Shown piece after piece: positions 24,182 to 32,369 of a stretch of 37,984 nucleotides of DNA (position 1 is its first letter; each line of letters starts with the position of its first letter). Under the pieces are notes generated by a model. It was not told where the DNA came from. It did not search any database and saw only the letters and a list, made by a program, of their open reading frames with translations. The DNA is taken from the NCBI GenBank assembly GCA_016765535.1, contig JAESPQ010000022.1, forward strand, positions 181,496 through 219,479, given 5' to 3'. The DNA is from Alteromonadaceae bacterium (lineage in GTDB: Bacteria; Pseudomonadota; Gammaproteobacteria; Enterobacterales; Alteromonadaceae). The position numbers and the translations under genes were made by a program.

Positions 24182-25831
24182 ATGGCAGATATTTTCGTAG
24201 GTGTTGATTTAAGCACAGAGGGCCCCGCTAATGGGGCTAACCCCGTTTTAGAACTAAGGGACCCGATACCAGCACAGATACCCTTTAGCGTCTTGGGGTT
24301 ACAACAGCAGGGGCCGTTAGTTAATAACTTCCCTGTGTCTTGGGCTACCGTCGTTAGTGCCGCTGAGAGCGCGTTAGACTACCGGGACGACTTCTATAAC
24401 CGTATCCGCTATCTACCGGAACGCATAGACCTTGGCGCGTTAGTGAGCGGCCAAACCCGGGACTTAGTGATATGGAACCAACACCCCGACGCAAGGGTAC
24501 TAACATCCTTAACGCTGATTAACGGCGATGGCATTGAGTTCACAGGACCGACTAGCTTTACGTTGGCCCATAACGGTTTCCAAACGTACACCATTACGGT
24601 TAGTGCCGATGGTCCTCCTACCGTTAATGCACAACTAGCCTTCGACTGGGTGGCACCGACAGAAGACAACTCAGTAGCGATTATCGGGTCCCGTGTTGTA
24701 CCGTTCCCGTTCTTATATGGACAAGGCGCGGTCGAGACTTTAAAATGGCAGACACAGGTTATTACCAGTAACGACGGCAGCGAACAACGTATCAGAGTTC
24801 GGAACCATCCACGACAGGGCTTCGCGGTTACTGCGTTTATCCCGCGCCCCTTACTAGCGTTCGCGGATAACTTGCTCTATGGGTGGCGTAGCAACCTTTG
24901 GGGTATACCTGTTTTTGCTGAATGTCGGACGCTTAACACCGCTACAACTATTGGCTTAAGCACCGTAGATGTAAACACCGACTTTGCACAATTCGTAGTA
25001 GGTGAGTTAGCTATAATCTATAACACGGCTACCGACTTCGAAATTATTCAGATATTCTCATTTACGGCTAACGAGATAGTCACCAAGTCACCACTAACGA
25101 AAGCGTTCAATACTAACGCCGTGGTCACACCTATGTTATCTTGTCGTATGCTTGGCAATCCTATTCGTCAGACTACGGGTTTTGGGGCGTTCATAACAGC
25201 GGATTTTGAGGCTATTAAAAATAGTTCATTACCGTCAATTGCTAGCCCTATTCAGTTCCTTGGTGACGATGTATTCTTAGACGAGCAGTTAGCGATAGAG
25301 AACGGGGTAAGCGACACATACACAAGCCGGGTAGACACCCTAGACTTTGCGTCATCAAACGTAGCGATTTTCGCCCCGTGGGATAACACTAAGAAGTCTC
25401 GTGTATTCGGTCAGCAGTTAACGAGCCAAGAGGAGTTATGGAACTTTAGACTTTTCCTACACCGTAGGGCTGGACGACTTAGACCCGTTTGGATGCCAAC
25501 ACATGAAGTCGATTTTACATTCCAAAGCGTAGGCACCGTAAACACGACTTTGTTAGTCCGTGATGATGGTCAAGTGCTTTACTCTTCGGCCCGCACACAC
25601 ATACGGATTCTAACTAAAACTGGGGACGTACTCGCGACCATCAATTCAATGGTGACGGACGGTTCCACAATTACAATGGTTATCGACGTAGACTTAAACC
25701 GCGACGCTAGTGAGTTACTTCATGGTCAGCACTTAGGCTTACAACGCCTATCTTCGGACCGCATAGAGCTAAGTCATGGGTCTAACTTCGATTCAGATGT
25801 TAGTGTCCCAATTATTGAATTAAAACCATAG
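24182..25831 (+). CDS. Distal tail-like protein
   Basis: The 549-residue protein shows a beta-sandwich region near residues 95-160 (TRDLVIWNQHPDARVLTSLT, SFTLAHNGFQTYTITV) and a C-terminal half that matches a large family of phage tail proteins, with ELWNFRLFLHRRAGRLRPVW followed by MPTHEVDF. By position (after tape measure and two tail proteins, before the cysteine hub) it is likely the distal tail protein ring or a close neighbour. It starts two bases after the previous stop. Confidence 0.75.
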   Translation: MADIFVGVDLSTEGPANGANPVLELRDPIPAQIPFSVLGLQQQGPLVNNFPVSWATVVSAAESALDYRDDFYNRIRYLPERIDLGALVSGQTRDLVIWNQHPDARVLTSLTLINGDGIEFTGPTSFTLAHNGFQTYTITVSADGPPTVNAQLAFDWVAPTEDNSVAIIGSRVVPFPFLYGQGAVETLKWQTQVITSNDGSEQRIRVRNHPRQGFAVTAFIPRPLLAFADNLLYGWRSNLWGIPVFAECRTLNTATTIGLSTVDVNTDFAQFVVGELAIIYNTATDFEIIQIFSFTANEIVTKSPLTKAFNTNAVVTPMLSCRMLGNPIRQTTGFGAFITADFEAIKNSSLPSIASPIQFLGDDVFLDEQLAIENGVSDTYTSRVDTLDFASSNVAIFAPWDNTKKSRVFGQQLTSQEELWNFRLFLHRRAGRLRPVWMPTHEVDFTFQSVGTVNTTLLVRDDGQVLYSSARTHIRILTKTGDVLATINSMVTDGSTITMVIDVDLNRDASELLHGQHLGLQRLSSDRIELSHGSNFDSDVSVPIIELKP

Positions 25832-25842
25832 GATAAAACATT

Positions 25843-26679
25843 ATGTCTTTTGATAGCATTGAGGTTTCAGAGTTTGGGAACCACCCGATAGAAACGTACG
25901 AGTTTCAACGGGGCCCTACCTTTTTTCGGTATACATCGAGCGACGAGAGCTTCTTCCCTACCGCGGGTACAGAGTTCCCGGCCATACAGATAAAGCGTTC
26001 CCGTATTCTCGGGACGCAGGATATTGGTAAGACTAGTTTAAAGATTACTATATCTCGCCGTGCGGATATACTTAACCAGTTTATCGCTACGTCCCCGTCG
26101 GATATTATTACGATTAAGGTTACTCGCTACCATCAGGGCGACCCGCTAAATAGCGCGATTATCTTTAACGGCCGTATTGTTAACGTCAAGTTCTTGGAGA
26201 ATGAGGCAGAGATAACATGCCAGCCTATCTTTTCCGCGTTAAAGCGTCCGGGCTTACGTCGAGCGTACCAGACTGCTTGCCCCCATGTACTATATGGAAC
26301 CGCGTGTTTAGCGAACTCTGCGCTATTTAACGTAGACGCAGTACTAACGGACGTGTCCGGGAACTTAATAACGAGCCCTGACCTTATCGTGTCCATTAAC
26401 CCTACCTTTGATGCGGACCATTTCACAGGTGGCTTTGTGGAGTTCGTAAACAATAACAACACCGACCGCCGATTTATCACAGACTTTAATAATGCCTCCG
26501 GGACGCTAACGCTAAACCTCCCGTTTCCAGACTTAGTCTCGGGAAATACCGTTAAGGCTTTCGCTGGGTGCAACCATACAACAGAAGTTTGTGACGGTAA
26601 GTTCGATAATCTGTTAAACTATGGTGGCTTCCCGTTCATACCACAGAAAAACCCGATGGACGGGACCAGTATCTTTTAG
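25843..26679 (+). CDS. Tail hub protein, BR0599-like, with paired cysteine motifs
   Basis: The 278-residue protein matches the phage BR0599 family, counterpart of gene transfer agent hub protein 13. It keeps two cysteine motifs, TACPHVLYGTAC (C146, C155) and GCNHTTEVC (C243, C250), followed by the family's FDNLLNYGGFPFIPQKNP. In the gene transfer agent protein four such cysteines hold an iron-sulfur cluster, so a metal or Fe-S site is likely here. It would form the ring between distal tail and tip protein. C126 is an extra cysteine. Confidence 0.87.
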   Translation: MSFDSIEVSEFGNHPIETYEFQRGPTFFRYTSSDESFFPTAGTEFPAIQIKRSRILGTQDIGKTSLKITISRRADILNQFIATSPSDIITIKVTRYHQGDPLNSAIIFNGRIVNVKFLENEAEITCQPIFSALKRPGLRRAYQTACPHVLYGTACLANSALFNVDAVLTDVSGNLITSPDLIVSINPTFDADHFTGGFVEFVNNNNTDRRFITDFNNASGTLTLNLPFPDLVSGNTVKAFAGCNHTTEVCDGKFDNLLNYGGFPFIPQKNPMDGTSIF

Positions 26680-26689
26680 GAGGAATACC

Positions 26690-26914
26690 GTGGAATATTT
26701 AATTTACATTATCATTGTTATTATTATCGCAGTGGCGCTACAGCCAAAACCACCGGGTGCGAAGCCAGCGACGTTAAGCGAAGTTGACGCACCCACAGCA
26801 CAGCAAGGCAAGCCTATCCCTAAAGTGTTCGGGACCTACGTTGTACAGAGCCCTAATATTGTATGGTACGGTGACTTGAGTTATACCAAAATCCTTTCAG
26901 AAGGTGGCAAGTAA
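26690..26914 (+). CDS. Small membrane-anchored tail-tip protein (J N-terminal-like)
   Basis: The GTG at 26690 is chosen because AGGAGGA lies directly before it, the best ribosome binding site in the window; the frame is open further upstream inside the hub gene. The 74 residues start with a strongly hydrophobic helix (YLIYIIIVIIIAVALQP), then a proline-rich linker and the segment GKPIPKVFGTYVVQSPNIVW followed by YGDL. The last part is the conserved opening of J-type tail tip proteins. It seems to be a split-off start of the tip protein with its own membrane or tail-lumen anchor. Confidence 0.78.
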   Translation: MEYLIYIIIVIIIAVALQPKPPGAKPATLSEVDAPTAQQGKPIPKVFGTYVVQSPNIVWYGDLSYTKILSEGGK

Positions 26915-27099
26915 TGATTATCACACCTCAACACGTTCGGGACGTCTTGTTTTGCTTCAAGGGGGCGCGGGCGTTTTTTGCTAAGTACGACTTGGACTAT
27001 TCAGACTTTTTAAAGAATGGTATAGATGAACAGAAGCTATTAGACCTAAACGACTCTATGGCTAACAAAGTAGTAAGGGCAGCACATGGGTGGAAGTAG
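26914..27099 (+). CDS. Small conserved tail assembly protein
   Basis: A 61-residue protein starting one base into the previous stop. VRDVLFCFKGARAFFAKYDL, then DYSDFLKNGIDEQKLL, is a pattern I recognise in small phage proteins that lie just upstream of the J-like tip gene. It would form a compact helical domain. It overlaps the next gene by 14 bases, so the three tip genes are translationally coupled. Role: tail tip assembly, inferred from position. Confidence 0.75.
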   Translation: MIITPQHVRDVLFCFKGARAFFAKYDLDYSDFLKNGIDEQKLLDLNDSMANKVVRAAHGWK

Positions 27100-29404
27100 C
27101 AAGCAAGTAATCGGGTATAGATACTATCTCGGGTTACACATGGCTATTTGTCATGGACCAGTAAAGCAACTCAATAGGATTCTAGTCGGCAAGCGTGAAG
27201 CTTTTGTCGGTACTGTCTCAGCGAGTTCGACAATAAACATCTTCAAGCCCGACCTGTTCGGTGGGGACAAGAAAGAAGGCGGTATCGTGGGCGTCGCTGA
27301 TATTATGTTCGGGGAACTAGCCCAAACAGAAAACGCGTACTTACAAAGCCAGTTAGGCACGGATATTCCCGCCTTTCGTGGGGTGCTAACAGCGGTGTTT
27401 CGTGAGGGTGCTTTCACGGAAACGGTCGTAGGCTTTCTTCCCGGCGGCGGCTTAGGAGAGTTCATAGTCCCTATCTACACGTCGGATGGTGATGGCGGCT
27501 TCATTGCGTCAATGTCCCCATACCCGAAACCGTGGGCCTTTGAGGTTCTAGACTTACCGGGGGGCACGTTTAACCCGACTAAGCAGGACATTAATAACGG
27601 CTCTGCTAATGGTGCCCATATTCTCTATGACACACTAACTAATGCCGAATGGGGTTTAGGTCTGCCTGTGGGCGAATTGGATACCGCCTCTTTTCAAGCG
27701 GTGGGCGACACCCTCTTTACTGAAAACTTCGGGCTGTCTCTTGTCTACGCGCAACAAAGTTCCGTTGAAGAATTCGTTAAGCAGATACTAACGCTAATAA
27801 ACGCAGTGCTGTACCCAGACAGAGTGACAGGTAAATTTCGATTGTCGCTTATCCGGGACGACTTCGACCCAAACACACTACCCGTATTCAACGAGTCGAA
27901 CATATCTTCGTTAAAGTCTTTCGAGCGCCCTGCTTTTGCGGAGTTAGTTAACGAGATTGTCCTTACCTACCGTAAGCGTGGTGACTTGGATGACACGACC
28001 ATTACCGCGCAGGACCTAGCATCGGTTCAAGCACAGAATGGTATTATCTCCCAGACTAAAGACTTCACCGGGGTAGACACCGCGGATATAGCCGCTAAAA
28101 TCGCCGTCAGGGAGTTACGTCAGTCATCTACGCCATTGGCAAGGGTAAGCTTTAAAACGGACCGTACAGGCTGGGACGTGAACCCGGGGGACGTTATTAA
28201 GCTATCTTGGGCCGCTTACGGCATAGTACAAGTGATAATCCGTGTAACAGAAGTAGATTACGGCGCGTTAGAAGACGGCGAAATACTAATCGAGGGTGTA
28301 GAGGACATCTTCGGCCTGCCTTCGAACGCTTATATAACCCCTTCGGAAACTGAATGGAACGAGGAAGTAGTGGACCCATTACCTGCGCTATCATCAGAGT
28401 TAATGGAACTACCCTTCTATGTGATAGCTACGACGTTTACTTCGGGCGACTTCGCGGCGATTACGGACACGACTACGTTTGTTCAAATGGTGGCGCGTAA
28501 ACCGCTACAGGCTACCTTTGGTATGCAACTATGGACACGTACAGGTACTTTGGTATATGAGTTCGCCATTGATGGTAAGTGGACACACTCAGCACTCTTA
28601 ACAAGTAACCTTGACCGCATTGACGCTACGGCCATTTCTATTAACACTTTCGTAGGTTCGACAAGTGAAATAAGACCGGGCGGGTATGCGTACATTGACG
28701 ACGAAGTTCTACGCATCGACGCAGTGGACACAGTACTATTGACCATAACCGTCGGGCGTGGTGCTTTTGATACGGTTCCTGTAGCGCATACGGCGGGTGC
28801 AGTTATCTACTTTGCAGATGGTAACGACGCAGTAGACCCGTTTGAATTCGCACCGGGCATTACTGTAGATGGTAAAGCTGTTACGCAAACCAGTATCGGG
28901 ATACTAGATATTGCTGACGCTACGGAAGTGTCCCAAACACTAGTAGGGCGTCAGTTTAAGCCTTACCCGCCGTCACAGGTGCAGATACATGGCGACCTGT
29001 TCCCCGCGGCCGCGGGATTCTTCCCAGTTAAGGTTATTGGCGCGGAGGTTATTGTTACTTGGAAGCATCAAGATAGACTCCAACAGGTAGCAAATATCGA
29101 AGATTGGTTCAATGTTGCCCTTGGTTCTCAGGAAGCGGGTGTAACGTACACCATTCGGACGTATAACGACGACACAGCGACTTTGTTATCAACTGATACA
29201 GGAATAACCGCGGCGACGTTTACGGTCGTTACGGGGCAGCCTGCGGACACTGTGTTTAATATGCGGGTAGAGATTGAAGCTGTTAGGGGTGGCGAGGTTA
29301 ACTTCCAAACTTTTCAACACATCTTTATATATGAATCTACCAATCAAACGCCTATCAATGTCACCCAACAGACTATAGACGTCTTGACGGACTTCACACC
29401 TTAG
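27086..29404 (+). CDS. Tail tip protein, J-like (host specificity)
   Basis: The 772-residue protein at the end of the tail operon would contact the host receptor. The start (GGSSKQVIGYRYYLGLHMAI, then CHGPVKQLNRILVGKREA) is the conserved opening of this family. Residues 200-420 form the hub-like core, with a region GWDVNPGDVIKLSW. Residues 640-750 look like a fibronectin type III module (VKVIGAEVIVTWKHQDR, ending VFNMRVEIEAVRGG). It is shorter than lambda J (over 1,100 residues) and lacks a long C-terminal fibre, so receptor binding may rest with other proteins. Confidence 0.9.
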   Translation: MGGSSKQVIGYRYYLGLHMAICHGPVKQLNRILVGKREAFVGTVSASSTINIFKPDLFGGDKKEGGIVGVADIMFGELAQTENAYLQSQLGTDIPAFRGVLTAVFREGAFTETVVGFLPGGGLGEFIVPIYTSDGDGGFIASMSPYPKPWAFEVLDLPGGTFNPTKQDINNGSANGAHILYDTLTNAEWGLGLPVGELDTASFQAVGDTLFTENFGLSLVYAQQSSVEEFVKQILTLINAVLYPDRVTGKFRLSLIRDDFDPNTLPVFNESNISSLKSFERPAFAELVNEIVLTYRKRGDLDDTTITAQDLASVQAQNGIISQTKDFTGVDTADIAAKIAVRELRQSSTPLARVSFKTDRTGWDVNPGDVIKLSWAAYGIVQVIIRVTEVDYGALEDGEILIEGVEDIFGLPSNAYITPSETEWNEEVVDPLPALSSELMELPFYVIATTFTSGDFAAITDTTTFVQMVARKPLQATFGMQLWTRTGTLVYEFAIDGKWTHSALLTSNLDRIDATAISINTFVGSTSEIRPGGYAYIDDEVLRIDAVDTVLLTITVGRGAFDTVPVAHTAGAVIYFADGNDAVDPFEFAPGITVDGKAVTQTSIGILDIADATEVSQTLVGRQFKPYPPSQVQIHGDLFPAAAGFFPVKVIGAEVIVTWKHQDRLQQVANIEDWFNVALGSQEAGVTYTIRTYNDDTATLLSTDTGITAATFTVVTGQPADTVFNMRVEIEAVRGGEVNFQTFQHIFIYESTNQTPINVTQQTIDVLTDFTP

Positions 29405-29412
29405 ACTTTATC
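29384..29412 (+). promoter_or_regulatory. Possible promoter ahead of the membrane protein genes
   Basis: TTGACG at 29384-29389 and TTTATC at 29407-29412 are separated by 17 bases. The -35 lies inside the last codons of the tip gene, and the 74-base gap that follows precedes two membrane protein genes. The -35 is a good match, the -10 is moderate. Confidence 0.4.
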
Positions 29413-29478
29413 TCGGGGTTTATGTTAAGCTCAGTCACCAAGACGTCTTAGCATAGACCCACAAACGAGGTAAACCCG

Positions 29479-29934
29479 ATGACAATGTTCTCGCTCTACA
29501 CACTAATTGCAATATGTACTTTATCAATATCTCTAGCGGCCCAGACTAAGTCTCTGTGGCGCGTAGGGGTGTTGTTCTCCTTGAACTGGGCCACACTAGT
29601 TCTAATAAGCTCCGACGTAACCCCCGCGTTTCTAGCGACCCCGTCAGCCCTCGCGACGATATATATGGCAAACACACTACTAAACTTCAAGTTCTACTTA
29701 CAGCACCGATGTACCACAGGATTAGCGATAGCCTCTTTACAAATACTAAGCGTTATGTTTAACGGCTATTCACAGGACACCCTAAATAGTGTTAGTATCA
29801 ATTTCGTACTTAGCGCATTGATAATCATTGCAGTTTCACTTTCACATGTTCTACCTGTGGAGTTAAAAAACTACAAGAGCAGGGCGCAGGGCAAAACAGA
29901 TAAGGATGAAACACAAACAAACGCAGGGTCATAG
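29479..29934 (+). CDS. Multi-pass membrane protein, possible lysis function
   Basis: A 151-residue protein with four or five hydrophobic segments (about 4-22, 25-45, 60-75, 81-96 and 104-124) and a short, charged, probably cytoplasmic C-terminal tail (KSRAQGKTDKDETQTN). The start is supported by GAGG eight bases upstream. It lies after the tail tip gene, where lysis genes usually sit, so a holin or other lysis membrane protein is possible. It has no similarity I recognise, and a superinfection or membrane-modifying role is equally open. Confidence 0.65.
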   Translation: MTMFSLYTLIAICTLSISLAAQTKSLWRVGVLFSLNWATLVLISSDVTPAFLATPSALATIYMANTLLNFKFYLQHRCTTGLAIASLQILSVMFNGYSQDTLNSVSINFVLSALIIIAVSLSHVLPVELKNYKSRAQGKTDKDETQTNAGS

Positions 29935-29972
29935 AGTTGTGTTGTACTAGACCCCCTTGAGGAGCAGGACCG

Positions 29973-30230
29973 ATGACAGATAACGTAAACGTAACTTTAA
30001 CAGAGGCGCAATTACGGGACTTAATTCAACAAACCATCACGCAGACGTTAACAACCATTGGCGTAGATGCCACGGACCCACATAAGATGCAGAAGGATTT
30101 TATCCACTTGCGGGAAATGCGGGAGTCTGGGGAAGCAATGAAGAAGAAGACACAGGTAACGTTGTTGGGTATTTTCATTACAGGCGCTATAGCCGCGATT
30201 GCGTTAGGCATTAAAGAGTACTTCAAGTAG
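29973..30230 (+). CDS. Small single-span membrane protein, holin-like
   Basis: An 85-residue protein with a charged helical N-terminal part (ATDPHKMQKDFIHLREMRES, then GEAMKKKTQ) and one hydrophobic segment near the C-terminus (VTLLGIFITGAIAAIALGIK). Small proteins of this plan sit at the end of many phage late operons and are annotated as putative holins. GAGG precedes the ATG. It is the last plus-strand gene before the convergent terminator. No endolysin is next to it. Confidence 0.65.
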   Translation: MTDNVNVTLTEAQLRDLIQQTITQTLTTIGVDATDPHKMQKDFIHLREMRESGEAMKKKTQVTLLGIFITGAIAAIALGIKEYFK

Positions 30231-30247
30231 TAAGCAGCACATAATAA

Positions 30248-30271
30248 AAAAGGGCCTTCATTGGCCCTTTT
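30248..30271. terminator. Bidirectional terminator between convergent operons
   Basis: AAAAGGGCC at 30248-30256 and GGCCCTTTT at 30263-30271 form a perfect 9-bp stem around TTCATT. The flanking A run on the left acts as the T run for minus-strand transcripts, so the same hairpin can stop transcripts from both directions. Both neighbouring genes point into it. Confidence 0.9.
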
Positions 30272-30309
30272 GCTTATCTGCTATTTAGTACTATGGCCCT
30301 ACCATCTTA

Positions 30310-30501
30310 TTAAAGTTCATACGGCAGACCATCCAGTGTTACGGTGCGGATTTCGACTTCGCTTTCCTGTTCCTGCGCGTCGTCGGGCTCAAGATTACAT
30401 TCGAGGTTTTCGCGGTTGAAGTCCCCCATTTCGTCCGAAGGCCAATCAATCGTTTGCGTTAGCGTACGGGTTTGTGTATACGTCACTTTGATACTAGCCA
30501 C
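30310..30501 (-). CDS. Small acidic hypothetical protein
   Basis: The GTG at 30501 is chosen because AAGGA lies eight bases upstream on the minus strand; ATG codons at 30510 and 30522 are in frame but poorly placed for it. The 63 residues start ASIKVTYTQTRTLTQTIDWP and contain SDEMGDFNRENLE, then an acidic segment and a short beta end. It overlaps the stop of the thymidylate-synthase-like gene by eight bases and is the last gene of the minus-strand operon. The function is unknown. Confidence 0.6.
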   Translation of the reverse strand: MASIKVTYTQTRTLTQTIDWPSDEMGDFNRENLECNLEPDDAQEQESEVEIRTVTLDGLPYEL

Positions 30502-31180
30502 AGAGCACATCCTTATAGTCATCTACTGCGTTAACGAGGTCCATTGGGTCGCCGTTAAGTGTAGAGGCCATTAAGACATCTATCGTTAGTGGTGACTGAG
30601 GGAAGCGGCGCATATGGTCCGAGCGTAGGTCAGAAGCCCACAGGGTAGAGACTGCTTGGTTATGGTGCTCTATGCCTAGGTAAGCTTGGCCTATCTCTAA
30701 CTGGATGTCTCCCAGCTCTACAGGAAGGCCGCGGCTACGAAGACCTAAACAGATGTAGGCCCCCAATACCGATAGCTCTACAGAGCGGCGGGAGACGTCG
30801 CCCCAAATGTCCACGGCACATAGTGACGCGATGCAATGCAGCTCATTACCAATTACTACGAAGCGTATCTCCGAGTAAGGCGTACTTGGTATGTACAGCG
30901 TGGCATTAGAGTGTAGTTGGTCCTTTTCTAGACAGTCAATGATGTTACACAGTTGGCGTGGAACGTTACCAAACCCACGTAGAAACGTCTGTGTGTTACA
31001 AAGAAGGTCAGCGTAGTACGTTGGTGACGCATGAAAGAAAGTAACCGCAGGGTCGCGCATAGGTACGTTGTATTGCACGTCTTCACGAAACGTGGTTTTA
31101 TCGCGGCCTGTCCCTACCAAATGGCTGAGAACGTTTAACCACATTTTGTTAGCTTCTGAGATACTAGTTTTATTGGTCAT
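30494..31180 (-). CDS. Thymidylate-synthase-like protein lacking the catalytic cysteine
   Basis: The 228 residues follow the thymidylate synthase/dCMP hydroxymethylase order in the C-terminal half: PYSEIRFVVIGNELHC (where the family has PCH...QF...G.L), CAVDIWGD (RSxD region, D124), and VELGDIQLEIGQAYLGIEHH (the VGDF...GDxHxYxNH region). Yet no cysteine lies at the catalytic place near residue 101, the arginine of the RSxD motif is missing, and the His and Tyr that hold dUMP are replaced (Y167, G169). So the fold is likely but the standard reaction is not. It lies 11 bases after a dNMP-kinase fusion gene, suggesting a joint role in deoxynucleotide or modified-base metabolism. Confidence 0.65.
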   Translation of the reverse strand: MTNKTSISEANKMWLNVLSHLVGTGRDKTTFREDVQYNVPMRDPAVTFFHASPTYYADLLCNTQTFLRGFGNVPRQLCNIIDCLEKDQLHSNATLYIPSTPYSEIRFVVIGNELHCIASLCAVDIWGDVSRRSVELSVLGAYICLGLRSRGLPVELGDIQLEIGQAYLGIEHHNQAVSTLWASDLRSDHMRRFPQSPLTIDVLMASTLNGDPMDLVNAVDDYKDVLCG

Positions 31181-31191
31181 ATATTTACCTT

Positions 31192-32358
31192 TTACATTGT
31201 GGGCGTAATGCCCTTGAGTTCAGCGATACGCTGCATTAAAAGAGCATAGTCGCCGTCGATGTCCACGTCAAAGATACACGCCCGGAGGCTTCCGAGTGCG
31301 TCATCTTCTTCGGGCCAAAACTTACCGAGTAAATTAGGGCGGTGGTCCTCGTCGAATCGGAAGGGGGTAAAGTCTTGGATGTCGAGCGCGTCCCCTTCTT
31401 GGATGCCGTCATCTTGGTTGAGGGACAAGTCCGGGTCCGTGTGGTCTTGGTCCGGGTCTACTGCGGGTAATTCGTCGTCGGCTAGGGCCTGTGCATGTTT
31501 GATGCCAAAGACGAAACATTGATACGCCTCGACAATCTTCTCCATCTCTAGGTACATCTCGCCGCCGTTACCAGCGCGTTCTAAAAAGCGTTCGCGGTGC
31601 TTCGCTACGTTCTTGGCACCGAAGGGCATACAGAATACATAGATGGCGTCGTTAGCCATTAGCTCCATGAAGCCATCTTCTGCTAGTTCCGGCCAACTTG
31701 TGCCCCCGCGGAACACGTCTGCGTAGATAAATTCGCTAACCCAGCTACGGTCAATAATGACTAGGCCGCCAGCGTCCGCGATGATTACTGCTTCTGCAAT
31801 TTGTTCCATGATTATAGTGTGCTGGACTTGTTCGGCTTCTTCGCTCCAAGTGCCGTGAATATATTTCGCGCCGTAAGTGTCTACGAAGTGGTTGGCTAGC
31901 GTGGTCTTCCCGGTACAGTCTGGGCCTTCCAGAACGATGATACCCTTAAGGGGCATGATGTCCTGTTCTAAGTACTTAAAGGTGTCATGCTTCCCGGTGT
32001 ATGAGTTGCTTAGGAACTTGGGCCACGAGTAGTCTTGTTGAAACCCTTGGTACGCGCTAACAGTGCCCGCAATACCTTGGAGGTTCATAAGGTGCCCGAG
32101 CTGGTTCGCTAGTGCCGCGGGTTCGCCACCGTCAGTGCGTAGGTCGGCATTGTGTAGCATATCTAATAAACTATCGTGACACGGTTCTTCGCTAAGGATA
32201 GGTCCCAAGTCGAAGACGCTATCGCTGTAGTTCAGCAGGGCTTTGTACATCTCTTCGATGACCCCGAGGTGTGCAGATTTGGATAGTGGACGGGGGAAGC
32301 TTGGTGCCACTTCGCCTTGATGCACTAACAACTTTTTCATTGCGTTAAATTCACTCAT
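31192..32358 (-). CDS. Deoxynucleoside monophosphate kinase with N- and C-terminal extensions
   Basis: The kinase domain spans about residues 138-290: Walker A GPDCTGKT at 145-152, IIDRSWVSEFIYAD with the DRSW motif at 203-206, and an arginine-rich lid KHRERFLERAGN near 253-264. This is the thymidylate kinase group, which phosphorylates dNMPs, including modified ones in phages. About 137 residues precede it (with EEMYKALLNYSDSVFDLG and LLDMLHNADLRTDGGEP) and about 95 acidic residues follow; I recognise neither. At 388 residues it is nearly twice the usual length. It is followed by the thymidylate-synthase-like gene. Confidence 0.82.
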   Translation of the reverse strand: MSEFNAMKKLLVHQGEVAPSFPRPLSKSAHLGVIEEMYKALLNYSDSVFDLGPILSEEPCHDSLLDMLHNADLRTDGGEPAALANQLGHLMNLQGIAGTVSAYQGFQQDYSWPKFLSNSYTGKHDTFKYLEQDIMPLKGIIVLEGPDCTGKTTLANHFVDTYGAKYIHGTWSEEAEQVQHTIIMEQIAEAVIIADAGGLVIIDRSWVSEFIYADVFRGGTSWPELAEDGFMELMANDAIYVFCMPFGAKNVAKHRERFLERAGNGGEMYLEMEKIVEAYQCFVFGIKHAQALADDELPAVDPDQDHTDPDLSLNQDDGIQEGDALDIQDFTPFRFDEDHRPNLLGKFWPEEDDALGSLRACIFDVDIDGDYALLMQRIAELKGITPTM

Positions 32359-32369
32359 TGGATTCTCGC

